Below, piece by piece: positions 1-8,882 of a stretch of DNA of 17,066 bases. A program made the position numbers and the translations under genes. The stretch comes from Isotricha intestinalis (lineage: Eukaryota; Ciliophora; Litostomatea; Vestibuliferida; Isotrichidae). The stretch's first letter is position 1. Each line of letters begins with the position of its first letter. Below the pieces are notes generated by a model that made no database searches, was not told where the DNA came from, and saw nothing but the letters and a program-made list of their open reading frames with translations. The DNA is taken from contig JAJJLU010004181.1 of the NCBI GenBank assembly GCA_023807065.1, positions 1-17,066 on the forward strand, given 5' to 3'.

Positions 1-17
1 AATGACTTCAAGTCATA

Positions 18-430
18 ATGTTTAAATCAAAAAATAATTTAAATTATAAGTAAAATCATTATAAATATAAATATAACTCATTATTATAATTTAATAATAT
101 TTAAATTAATAAGAAGTTAAAAAGATTATCAAAAAGAAAAATATGTTGAAATGCCATAAAATTATAATTTAATTGGTAGTGTTTTTTAAAAAATATTATA
201 CATAAAAATAATAATATTAGTAATTTAAAAATCCTTTCTAATTTTTCTAAAGATTATAATAATGAATTTTTAAAGAAAAAAAATCAAAAACTAATAAGTC
301 AGAATCTACTTCAAATCTTCTTTATTTGTTTTAAGAAATTTCTTATGATAATATATTATAAAGAAAAATAATCAATAAAATGAATATTAATTTTTTTATT
401 GTATTTCTTTTTTTGTTTATATTATGTTTG
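18..430 (+). CDS. Weak candidate reading frame, unrecognised
   Basis: From the ATG at 18-20 one frame stays open through about 430 if TAA/TAG are read as Gln and TGA (147-149) as Trp. The predicted product is rich in Asn, Lys, Ile and Phe, with a stretch near 243-300 (S-K-D-Y-N-N-E-F-L-K-K-K) that looks like protein. Under such a code almost any frame stays open, so openness alone proves little. Support is only the ATG, the purine-rich sense strand and the plausible composition. No domain is recognised. It could equally be intergenic sequence. Confidence 0.25.
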
Positions 431-663
431 TTTATTATAATATTAAAAGTGATTTTTATTGTTTAGAGAGTTATTGTAATTCATTTAATTTAATTATTTA
501 TATAAAATTAAATTTTTACTTGTTTGAAAAAAAATAAATAAAATTTTTAAAATGAAATTTTTTTATTATATATATATATATAAAAATAATTAATTAATAT
601 AATATATTTTTTGTTGTAGTATAATTTTTAAAAAAGTTTGTTTTAATTCATATTTAAAATATT
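431..663. other. AT-rich spacer downstream of the dynein fragment
   Basis: This stretch is almost pure A/T and includes a short (TA)n tract near 570-582. I translated the minus strand looking for the part of dynein that should follow AAA4 (the rest of AAA4, then the stalk and microtubule-binding domain) and found none. No RNA gene or other feature is visible. Confidence 0.5.
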
Positions 664-3608
664 TTAATTATAAGTTCTAACATAATGTCTTAATTTAGCA
701 CTTAAAAGTGAGAAACTCAAAAATAATATAATATTATTTCTAATATTCTTTTTGAAATAATTTTGGAATACATCTAATGTCATATTTTGAATTTCTTGAT
801 TTTCACTTGTATTTTTTAATTCTTCCCAATCTTGAGGACTATATAAATTAGGAACAATTCCTAAAGTTAATAAAAAGTGAATATGTTCCATTATAATAGG
901 TGATGTTAAATCTCTTTCTCTTATTATTATAGAAATTGTTTTATTAAAACTACCTGCTTCTCTTATAAGTTTCTTTATAAAATCTAACCATACACCTTCA
1001 CTTGAATCTTTAGCTCCATTATAAATATTAACTCTAAATCCACTTAAATCACTTGCTATTTTAGAATATGATGTTCTTCCTGAACTTCCTAATCCAATTA
1101 AAATACCATTTCCACCTTCGTTTTTAAATAACATACATCTTAAGAAAAATACATTATAAATTGCTTCATCAAAGAAAACCATGTCTTGATATTTATGTAA
1201 TGATTCTATTTTAGATAATATTAATTTCTTAAGTTCATCAAATTCTGTTATTTCTTCATATGGTTTTATTTTCTTTTCTATTATTCCATTTTCATTTGGC
1301 TCCATAAATGGATCTATAAATATACAATCTATTTGATCTTTCATTAATGTATCATTATAACTAATTGCTAAATGAGTTTCTATACTTTTTGCTAAAAGAT
1401 CTTTAAAATGACTTTTATCTTCTTGATTTAAAAATCTATCACTAAATGTTCTAAATGATTCATATGCAAAAACTTTAACAAAATATTCTTTATTAAAATA
1501 ACTTTGTATTCCACCTGCTTTAGCATCATTTTCTTTTGTTTTACTAATTGCTTCAAAAACTTTTATAATATCATGCATATTAAAAGCATAATGACATTTT
1601 GATGGAGTTGGTTGATAATCTTGGAAACTAACAACAGAATTATATAAATTAATTGCAGTTAACGCCAAAGTTTCATTTAATTTTTTAACTTCTTCAGTTT
1701 GAGTTCCACTTAAATAAAATGCTAAAATCGTGCTATAAATAGTTTTTTTAACCATGTCATTTGGAGTTTGCATACAAATTGGAACGAATTCACCAATAAA
1801 TCTTTGAGATAAATTTCTTTGTTCTCCAAGGATTTCGAATACAAGTACTTGCTAATAATAACATAGATTATATAATTTAATGTATCATTACTCTACCATC
1901 CTTCTAATTCCATATATTGTCTTAAAATTTCGATTATTGTTTTACCTCCAAATTGTTCTTTTTTTGGTAAATTAAGATCAACTATGTAACAAATTGATTT
2001 TTTATTTGATGGAGGGTATAATTTATTATTTCTTCTTTCAAAATTAACTTCTACTGCCTTTTCTAAATTTCTACTTGAAATTCCATATGATAACTGAAAA
2101 AGGTTGATATTTAGTTAATTCTAATGTATTTAATATATTATAAATAATTTGTGATTTTCCTGTAGCAATTCCTCCTAATATAAAGGGATTTTGGTTATTT
2201 TTTAAAAGAGCTTGAATTAAAATTTTATTTCTAGTAATATCAATAGTTGGTGCAAAAATTTCTTGATAACTTGACTTGATTTGGAACCCAACTTTTAATC
2301 CTGGATTTACAAAGAAATCAAATATAAGTGAATTTGAAGGGAAATTTGCGTTATATTTTCTTATTAATCTATCTATTTTACTTCTACCAATTTCATCTAA
2401 TGCTTCTCCTAATGTCCCTGTTAATGCAAAAACAAACATTCTTTCTGCTAATTCCAATATTTTGTAAATTCTATTGATACTAAATCATTTTCATCTTCTT
2501 CTCCTTCTTTATTTTCTTTATTATCTTTGTTGTCTTTATTTTCTTTATTTTCTTTATTTTCATTTCCTGCTTATAATGTTCCTGTTTGATTCATTATATT
2601 TACATTATCTTGATTGTTTTTATTCATATTATCATTTAATTGATTATAAGGATTAATATCTTCAAATTCATCAATAAAAGCATTGAAAATTTTTATTAAA
2701 TTTATTATTAATTGAATTTCATTCATTTTTACTAAATATTTCATATTCATTTCTTCTAATTCTTCCATCATAGGATAAACATATTTATCAAACCATTTTC
2801 GATATTATCATACCAATCTTTATTACTTTTATGTTCATCTAGCCATTTTCTAGCAACAGGGTACCAAGAAAATCTCTCTGATTCAAAATAAACTAAACCA
2901 ACTCTACTTATAGTAGCTGGAGTAGCTTGAGTTAAACTTTCAGCTTCAAAAACAATTTTAATATCTTTTTTTAAATTTATACGAAAACCTGAAGGTAAAG
3001 ATAACATTCTAGTATCATCTAATAATGTATTTAATGATTCTATCCATAATGTATCAACTGGAGCATCTAAAACTAACCATTTTATTATTCTTTGTGTTCC
3101 ATCATCATAACGTGTATTTGAAATATCTTTTAAATGATATGGCAATAAACCATCATGATATTGTCCATCATTTCCTGTTTTTCCATACAATTCATCTAAT
3201 TCTACACTTTTAGAATATTGTTCGAATTTCTACTTCGCTAAAATAGGTGTTATTTGGATTGCTACTTACTTTTCTCTTATTCAAAGCTTGAAGTAATTTT
3301 AATTTTGTTGTTTTTCCTGATAAACTATCATCAACTAGCATTAAACCATGTTTTAATAACATATTATTATGTAATTGAACAACTTGATTTACTAAAAATG
3401 GTCTTCCAGTTAATTTTTTAATATCTATTATTTGTTTAATTTCATTTCTTAAATTTTCTTCTTTTATAAGACTTGCTTGATAACTTTGTTCATTTATATT
3501 GCTTCCTTCTCCTTGTAAACCATCATTGAAAATTGAACTTAAAGCATTTTCAAATTCATCTTCATCTTCATAAATTAATTTAGGTTTTAACAAATCAATA
3601 AATACCAT
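664..3608 (-). CDS. Dynein heavy chain fragment, AAA2 to AAA4 (truncated at both ends)
   Basis: Dynein heavy chains are the ATP-driven motors of cilia and cytoplasmic transport. Reading down the minus strand, the order matches the motor ring. An AAA2 P-loop-like D-D-S-L-S-G-K-T-T lies near 3305-3337. Then come L-D-E-L-Y-G, the AAA2 Walker B K-W-L-V-L-D-A-P-V-D (about 3053-3082) with W-I-E-S-L-N-T-L-L-D-D, and the S-P/T-P-A-T-I-S-R-type motif. The AAA3 P-loop G-G-I-A-T-G-K-S is near 2153-2180, with Y-I-V-D-L-N-L-P at 1971-1995. The AAA4 P-loop G-L-G-S-S-G-R-T-S is near 1069-1098. W-I-E-S and L-D-D-T-R-M-L favour an axonemal type. Frame slips fall at T runs (A on the sense strand) near 3208, 2796, 2460 and 1876. 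In-frame TAA/TAG occur at 2571, 1893 and 1852. An acidic Asn/Lys insertion sits at about 2490-2660. Homology starts abruptly before AAA2 and stops inside AAA4 at L-R-H-Y-V-R-T-Y. AAA1, the stalk and AAA5-6 are absent, so this is a fragment, possibly a pseudogene. Confidence 0.88.
2490..2660 (-). repeat. Low-complexity acidic/Asn-Lys insertion inside the dynein fragment
   Basis: The sense (minus) strand repeats near-identical units of AAT AAA GAA / GAC AAC AAA, encoding N-K-E-N-K-E and D-N-K repeats followed by E-G-E-E-D-E-N-D. It lies between the AAA2 module and the strand leading into AAA3, where dyneins tolerate variable length. A TAA at 2571-2573 interrupts it in frame, and the frame is conserved on both sides, which fits TAA being a sense codon here. 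Confidence 0.6.
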
Positions 3609-3700
3609 ACGTAATGTAATTTTTAAAATTTTTATTATAAATATTAAAATCTGCTATTTTAATTTCAAAAAAAAAATTATAAATTATAAATTTTTCCTTT

Positions 3701-5485
3701 TTATTCATCGAAGAAAGATCTTCTTTTATGTTTTTTAGGTGTAAATAAAAAACCGTGATTTTTTTCTTTTTCTTTTATTTCTTCTTCTTTTTTATCTTCT
3801 TTAATTTCTTCTTTAATATATTCTTTTTTCTCTTCTAATCTTATCTGATTCATCTTCTTTTTTATTTTTATATTTTCTTTTTCATTTTCCTCATTTCTTT
3901 AATAAAATCAAAATCATCATTTTCTTCTTTTTACTCTTCTTTTTTTTCTAAATTTTATTTTTCTTGTGTTTTTTCTTCTTTTTTGTTTTTTTTTCATTAA
4001 AATTCAAAATCTTCATTTTTTTTTCTTTTATTATATTTTCTGGTTTTACTTCTTTTATTTCATTCAATTCAATATTTTCATTTTCTTTTTTTCTTCTATT
4101 ACTTCATGCTAGATTACTGTCTTCTCTTTTTTCTTCTTTTTTTTCTTCTTTTTTTTCTTCTTTTATTTCATTAAGTTCTAAATTATTTTCTTCTTTTTTC
4201 TTCTTTTATTTCCTTATAATTATCATCATTTTTATTAAAATTTTCTTTTACATTTATATTTTATTCTTCAATAAAATTAAATCTGTTTCGTACTTTTATC
4301 ATTTATATTTATTTTTTCTTATTTATCATTCTTTATTATTAATTTCAATATATTATTATCTTTCATATCAATTTTAACTTTTTCTTCTTAATTATTATTG
4401 TCATTATTATTTTCAATATTTTCATTTTTTTTATTTCTTCTAAATTATTATTTTTTATTTTAATAATTTTTTCATTATTTTCTTTTCCTTTTCTTCTTTT
4501 ATTTCTTCAAATTCATTTTCATTTTTTCCTTCACTTAAATTTTCATTAATTTTTTTTTCTTCCATTATTCTATTATCAAAATATTCATTTATATTATTTT
4601 TTTTTCAATTGTTTCTTCTGTTTTATTTTCTTCTTCTATTAAATTTAAATTATCTTCATTCTTCTTCATTTACTTTTTCAACGTCATCTTTGTCATTTTC
4701 TTGAATTTCTTCTTTTTTTCCAGTTTTTTTGACTTAAAATCAAAATCATTATTTTTCTCATCATTACAACTATTATTTATTTCTTCTTTCATTGTTTAAT
4801 ATTTTTTTTTCTTCATTATTTAATATTTCTTCTTTTTTTTCTTCAACAAAATCAAAACAATCATCATCATCTTTTTTCTGGTTATTATTAGATTTTTCAT
4901 TTTCTTCTTTTTGATTATTCTCTTTATTACTTTCTTAGATAAAATCAAAAGTATTCTCTTCTTTTTTCTCTTCTTCAGTTTCTGCTTTTTTTTTTTTACT
5001 TTCAAAATTTTTATTTTGATGGTTAAAATATTATTTAAAAAAAAATATTTTTTAACTCAAAAATATAATTATGTATTATTTTATTTAATTAAATATTTAG
5101 GTTTTTCTTCTAAAGGTTCATCATTAATCAAAATAAAATATTTGAGCAATTAAAATTTAATTTTTTTATAAAAAATGAATTTTTACTTTAGTATTATCAA
5201 TTGTAGCTTTAATTAAATATTTTTTTCATAATTTTTTCAAAAATAAGAATCTTAAGTTTTTATTGTTTTTGTTTTAACAAATTTTAAAACAATTATAAGA
5301 AAAATATTTTTGATAAATATTCTTTTTATTTTATCATAAAACTTCCTTTTAAATGTTTTTTAGACATTATAATTTATTATATCTTTATCTTTATGTTCTT
5401 TTATTTTATTTTCATCATTAATTAGATTTTCATTTTTATTATGAATAAAATCGTAAAATTTAAAACTAGAAATTTAATTCATCAT
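3701..5485 (-). CDS. Glu/Lys/Asn-rich protein with repeated F-D-F motifs
   Basis: I do not recognise the family. Two ATG codons in tandem at 5480-5485 start a frame reading M-M-N-Q-I-S-S-F-K-F-Y-D-F. It leads into a long charged region dominated by GAA and AAA codons on the minus strand, seen as TTC/TTT-rich DNA on the plus strand. Inside the charged region an aromatic motif recurs: T-F-D-F-I (about 4938-4957), D-C-F-D-F-V (4848-4872), N-D-F-D-F-K (4736-4753), E-D-F-E-F (4002-4016) and D-D-F-D-F-I (3901-3924). The C-terminus reads G-F-L-F-T-P-K-K-H-K-R-R-S-F-F-D-E before a TAA at 3701-3703, and is basic and phosphorylatable in look. Several frame slips at A runs are needed. The product is probably disordered, with short linear binding motifs. 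If TAA is sense here, the true stop may be the TGA a little further down. Confidence 0.55.
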
Positions 5486-5514
5486 TAATAAAAGAAAATA
5501 ATAAAAGAAATTCA
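5486..5514. promoter_or_regulatory. Very short divergent intergenic region
   Basis: Only 29 bases separate the apparent minus-strand start (5485) from the first plus-strand ATG (5515). If both starts are right, any core promoter elements must lie here or inside the genes. The bases are A/T-rich with no motif I can name. Confidence 0.25.
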
Positions 5515-6300
5515 ATGGAAAATAATTTTAATGAAAAGAAGTAAATTTAAGTTGGAATAAATTAGGAAATCTAATATAGAAAAAAATAAAAATATTCCTT
5601 TGAACAGAAATGATTGTAATAATATTGATTTAAATATAAATAAAGAAAAATTTCAAAATTATATAATAAAACAATCAATTAAAAGTATTAATAATCTTAA
5701 ATAGAATTTATAACAACTTTTAAAAAGAGAAAATCTCGAGAAGGGGAAAAAAAAATCTAAAAATTAAAAAAAACAATTATCAAGAATTTCTGAAACTTCT
5801 AAAAATGAATTAAATGAAATTATTGGAAATAAATATAAAAGCGAAAAGAATAAAATTGATATAATAAAAGAAGAAAAGGTAAAACGAATATATTTAATTT
5901 TTCGAATTCTGAAGAAGAAAATAATGAAAATAATATTTTTCTGGAAATTATAATTAAATTATAAGTAATGAATATAAAAGTAAATCTCAAAAATTTATGG
6001 ATATTTATATGAAATTTTTGCAATTTAAACATAAGGATTTAAAAGATAAAATGTATTTTAAAGAAGAAATTAAAGTTAATTTAAATACTATTGATTAAAG
6101 GAATTATTATAAAAAAATATAATGAAAATATAAAAGAAGGAATTCAATTAATTTAGATTGTAAAGAAGATAAATATTTACATCAAATAAATAATTTTTTT
6201 ATTATTAAAAATACAATAAAAGAAAATAGTTTTAATTTCTTCATAAAAAATAGGAGAAGTTTACTTTAGATTATAAACCCTAAAATATTGTAATATTATT
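5515..6300 (+). CDS. Asn/Lys-rich protein, unrecognised
   Basis: The frame starts at the ATG at 5515 (M-E-N-N-F-N-E-K-K). It continues with a clearly protein-like stretch around 5590-5880 that reads I-N-N-L-K-Q-N-L-Q-Q-L-L-K-R-E-N-L, then S-R-I-S-E-T-S-K-N-E-L-N-E-I-I-G. A second segment near 5960-6090 includes K-F-M-D-I-Y-M-K-F-L-Q-F-K-H-K-D-L. Several TAA/TAG codons in these segments fit Gln within helical, probably coiled-coil sequence. Frame slips are needed near the A or T runs at about 5565, 5880 and 6110. It ends near 6290-6300. No known domain is visible. The product is likely a helical, partly disordered protein. Confidence 0.5.
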
Positions 6301-6349
6301 TTAATTTTAATAACTAAATATTTTAACTAGATTTTGAAAAATGAGATCT

Positions 6350-6640
6350 ATATAAAGGTACTAATCTTGTTAAATAACTAAAATATCATGTTCAGTAGAT
6401 AATTTTGAAACTAAAACTTTTGTACATTTCAATTTCTAAATTTAAATTTTTATTTTTTCATTTCTTTGTTCTTCTTCTTCATCAAATTTTTTTAATTAAT
6501 TTTTCATCTTTTAAATATAACTCCATTAACTTTAACAAGTTGAAATAAATTTGAAGGATTCCAATCAGCAACTTTAATTTGATTGACAAATAATAGTAGT
6601 ATAGAATCAAAAATTTAAGTAATTATTGATCTTTCAAAGA
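6350..6640 (-). CDS. Short coding fragment, unrecognised
   Basis: The minus strand gives a coherent segment, F-V-N-Q-I-K-V-A-D-W-N-P-S-N-L-F-Q-L-V-K (about 6535-6600). After a slip it continues with an acidic helix (K-F-D-E-E-E-E-Q-R-N-E-K) and L-V-S-K-L-S-T-E-H-D-I-L-V-I (about 6370-6425). The mix of Trp, Pro, His and Asp is unlike the surrounding low-complexity sequence and suggests real protein, perhaps the C-terminal part of a gene whose start I cannot place. I cannot name the family. Confidence 0.35.
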
Positions 6641-6645
6641 TAAAG

Positions 6646-6940
6646 ATGATAAAAGAGATATTCACTGATGAAAAAAATCTTGTTAAATTTAAGAAGATAA
6701 AAATAAATTTAAAAGTAATCTGTAAAATTATTTCTTTTAAATATACTTATTTTAGAAATAAAAAAAATAAAAGAAAAATGTTATTTCTCATAATCAAAAG
6801 TGAAATTTTCTAAATTTTACGATAAAAAAGAAACTAATAAAATTATTAATATTTATAAAAAAAAGAAGAAATGACTGAAATAAATAATAGTAAAAGTGTA
6901 AATAACTCTAATTCATCTATTTAAAATTGAATTTTTTTAT
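6646..6940 (+). CDS. Weak Lys-rich candidate frame
   Basis: An ATG at 6646-6648 opens a frame reading M-I-K-E-I-F-T-D-E-K-N-L-V-K-F-K-K. It runs without a slip to M-T-E-I-N-N-S-K-S-V-N-N-S-N-S-S near 6870-6925, using TAA as Gln several times. Composition is Lys/Asn/Ile-rich and there is no domain. The candidate rests on the ATG and the purine-rich sense strand only. Confidence 0.25.
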
Positions 6941-7057
6941 ATTTTAAAATAATTTTTCTTTTTTATAAAAAAAATCTTTTAGAATTAGTTGATATAAATT
7001 GACTTAAATAACAATCATTAAAAAGTAAATTATATAAATAAATTAAATTAAAAATAA

Positions 7058-7111
7058 AGAAAAAATTAAAAAATACTTTTAAGCTCAGAAAAAATTAAAA
7101 AATACTTTTAA
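7058..7111. repeat. Perfect 25-bp direct repeat, 4-bp spacer
   Basis: Two identical 25-base copies lie at 7058-7082 and 7087-7111, separated by GCTC, giving a 29-bp period. Each copy runs AGAAAAAATT to ACTTTTAA. They sit just past the C-terminal end of the thioredoxin-like gene on the minus strand, and the second overlaps its apparent stop (7108-7110). This is a simple tandem duplication. No insertion-element features are seen. Confidence 0.8.
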
Positions 7112-7948
7112 TATAGAAAAATATAAAATAATATAAAATTTAATTCAAGTGTTTCATTTTTCTCTTCATATTCTTCTTCTTCTGAATTTAATTATTCTTC
7201 TTTTTATTCTTTTTCTTTTTGTAAAACTTCTTTTTTAGTTCTATAAACTTTTTACCATTTTTTATAAGCTTTAATTCCTTCATTTTCAATCATATCTTTT
7301 CTTCCATTATCACTTAAAACAAATATATCTCTATTAACTATAATAAAAACAGGTAAAAATTCAATTTATATTCTTCAAATAATTTCCTTATATAAGGTTC
7401 ATTAAAAGGAAGATAGGTTTATTTTCATTCATATTATCATTAAAATGTTTTAAACTATTTTTCATTTGAAATTAGAATTATTTCATACACTTTTTCTTCT
7501 TTATTTACTTTTTTATGTAATTCTTCTACTTGAATTGCAAAATCTCTTGAAAGAGAGCCCAACTTCTAGTAAAGATATTCCTATTAAATTTTAAAAATGT
7601 ATTTTTATTTTAATCTTGATCTTTTCCTTTATATTTTATTGTTCTATGCCCAAATTTTAAAAATAATTCTTTTTCTCGAGGAGCACTTTTACTTTTTAAT
7701 GATCCTCTTTTTTCCTTATTTATTATTCCTTTTGTTGATTTATTTTTTATATTATCTCTTTCTGATTGAGGGCTTTTCCTTTTTGTTTATTGCATTAAAT
7801 GTTTTTTTCCACTTGGTTTTCTTTCTTCTTCATTTTTTATCTCTTTTTTTTCACCTTGATTTTCCTTTTTTTCATTTAGATTTTCCTCTTTCATTATCTT
7901 TCTTTTCTACTTTAACATTAATTTTTGGCTTTATTTCTAATATTTCAT
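7108..7948 (-). CDS. Tryparedoxin/nucleoredoxin-like thioredoxin-fold protein, catalytic Cys missing
   Basis: From the ATG at 7946-7948 a basic, charged N-terminus leads into a thioredoxin-like domain. The core reads V-E-E-L-H-K-K-V, then V-Y-E-I-I-L-I-S-N-E-K (about 7465-7530), matching the strand after the active site in tryparedoxins. Next comes Y-L-P-F-N-E-P-Y-I-R-K-L-F-E-E-Y, then L-P-V-F-I-I-V-N-R-D-I-F-V-L (about 7320-7355), which contains the cis-Pro position, then D-M-I-E-N-E-G-I-K-A-Y-K-K-W. The family usually has W-C-x-x-C before the first helix. Here the aligned place reads V-G-S-L-S-R-D-F (about 7540-7563), with no cysteine. A charged Glu/Lys tail follows the domain. TAG/TAA codons fall in frame and fit Gln. 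Slips occur at about 7565, 7440-7455 and 7355. Without the cysteines, dithiol oxidoreductase activity is not expected, so a structural or regulatory role is inferred. The family call is by eye. Confidence 0.6.
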
Positions 7949-8016
7949 TTTATAAATTATATTTTTAATGATTTATTAAAAATTTTTTATTTAAATTTTA
8001 GATTAAAAAAAATAAA

Positions 8017-8310
8017 ATGCATAAAAAAAATCAAAATAATGTAAAATAAAATAAAAAAAAAGAATTTGGAGATTAGTTAGAAATTATATCAGATATAAAT
8101 AAATATATAGTTTGAAGATCTTTATCAAAAAATATAACTCAAACCCAATTTTCTCTTCATCAATTTAATTCAAAAAAATAAATAAACAAATGTACATCAA
8201 ATAATTTATTCTTTTCAAAACTGTAATTTTATGACACTGAAAAAAAAACTAATATTTAATCATGAATTAATAATTCAATCATCAAAACAATTAAAGTTAC
8301 AATTTTCTAA
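8017..8310 (+). CDS. Small open frame, unrecognised
   Basis: An ATG at 8017-8019 starts a frame that needs no slip for about 95 codons. It reads E-F-G-D-Q-L-E-I-I-S-D-I-N-K-Y-I, then F-S-L-H-Q-F-N-S-K-K, and later L-Q-F-Y-D-T-E-K-K-T-N-I. TAA and TAG codons appear as Gln and two TGA as Trp (Y-I-V-W-R-S and Q-S-W-I-N-N). Composition is balanced and protein-like, unlike the opposite strand. It runs convergently toward the PROPPIN gene, and its end is uncertain because no stop codon can be trusted. No domain is recognised. Confidence 0.42.
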
Positions 8311-8331
8311 ATATAAGTGTCAACACTAAAC

Positions 8332-8882
8332 CTATAATATTCCTAATGAATGAATAATTCCTCCATCTCAACAAGCTCCCATAAATTCAGAATTAGGAGA
8401 AAAGACTAAATAATTAATATTCATATATATATGACTTAATCTAAATTCTTCTATAAATTCACCTTTTTCAATTGAAAATACTCTTATTAAAGTATTTTTT
8501 CTTCTGCAACTCCTATTAAATAACCATCATTACTTATTACTGATATGTTGAAAATGAATCATGAACATTTATTGTTCATTCTTGTAATTTTTCATAATAT
8601 TTTACTTTCATAAAACCTTATGGATTTGAATGATATGTAAATATTGTAAAAGATTCTTCTGTGTTTATTCCTATAGTGTTCCTAATGCATTTAAAAATAT
8701 ATCTATTTCTATTAATTTATATTTATCCATTGAATTAACATATATTTTTTACTCATTTACTAAAAATATTTTTGTCTTTTTTTAATTTTAGATTTTTTAT
8801 ACTATTGTGGAAGTTAATTGATTTATTAATTTTTACTTATATTTTTTCTCTCAATTTTTTTCTTTTTGTTTTAAAAATCATT
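8332..8882 (-). CDS. PROPPIN-family WD40 protein (Atg18/WIPI-like), partial
   Basis: PROPPINs are seven-bladed beta-propellers that bind phosphoinositides on autophagic and endosomal membranes. The minus strand reads I-F-L-V-N-E-Q-K-I-Y-V, then L-I-E-I-D-I-F-L-N-A-L-G. Next come Y-H-S-N-P-Q-G-F-M-K-V, I-N-V-H-D-S, S-N-D-G-Y-L-I-G-V-A-E-E and T-L-I-R-V-F-S-I-E-K-G-E-F-I-E-E-F-R-L-S. It ends with L-V-F-S-P-N-S-E-F-M and D-G-G-I-I-H-S. This is the family order, including A-H-D-S, G-T-L-I-R-V-F and S-D-x-G-T-x-H. The lipid-binding F-R-R-G motif is F-R-L-S here (about 8434-8446). In-frame TAA (8749-8751, 8618-8620) fit Gln. In-frame TGA (8576-8578, 8368-8370) fit Trp. A possible start is the ATG near 8882. 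Recognisable similarity ends after about four blades, so the gene is partial or too degraded to follow further. Confidence 0.7.

Noticed and set aside
570..582. (TA)n tract as a microsatellite or origin element
   Set aside because: It is short and expected by chance at this base composition.
3208..3211. Programmed +1 frameshift of the Euplotes type (codon followed by TAA)
   Set aside because: Two slips (dynein 3208 and TLDc 12974) do have the form NNC-TAA-A, but other slips are of the opposite sense and not at stops. TAA also reads as sense elsewhere, so run-length error fits more of the cases.
2276..3213. Plus-strand open frames across the dynein fragment
   Set aside because: The minus strand carries recognisable dynein motifs throughout, so these frames are antisense shadows.
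3238..3269. A 32-base intron on the minus strand (GTAAGT to TTTTAG) in the dynein gene
   Set aside because: The borders look ideal. But the retained sequence encodes V-E-I-R-T-I, which fits the conserved strand before L-Y-G in AAA2, and splicing would not by itself restore the frame. A longer A run near 3208 explains the break better.
3964..5153. Plus-strand frames rich in Phe, Ser and Leu opposite the charged gene
   Set aside because: They are the reverse of GAA/AAA-rich coding sequence and give unbroken Phe/Ser runs typical of shadow frames.
7597..7968. Plus-strand hydrophobic frame that looks like a membrane protein
   Set aside because: It lies opposite the Lys/Glu-rich N-terminus of the thioredoxin-like gene. 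The Leu/Phe content is what antisense of GAA/AAA codons gives.
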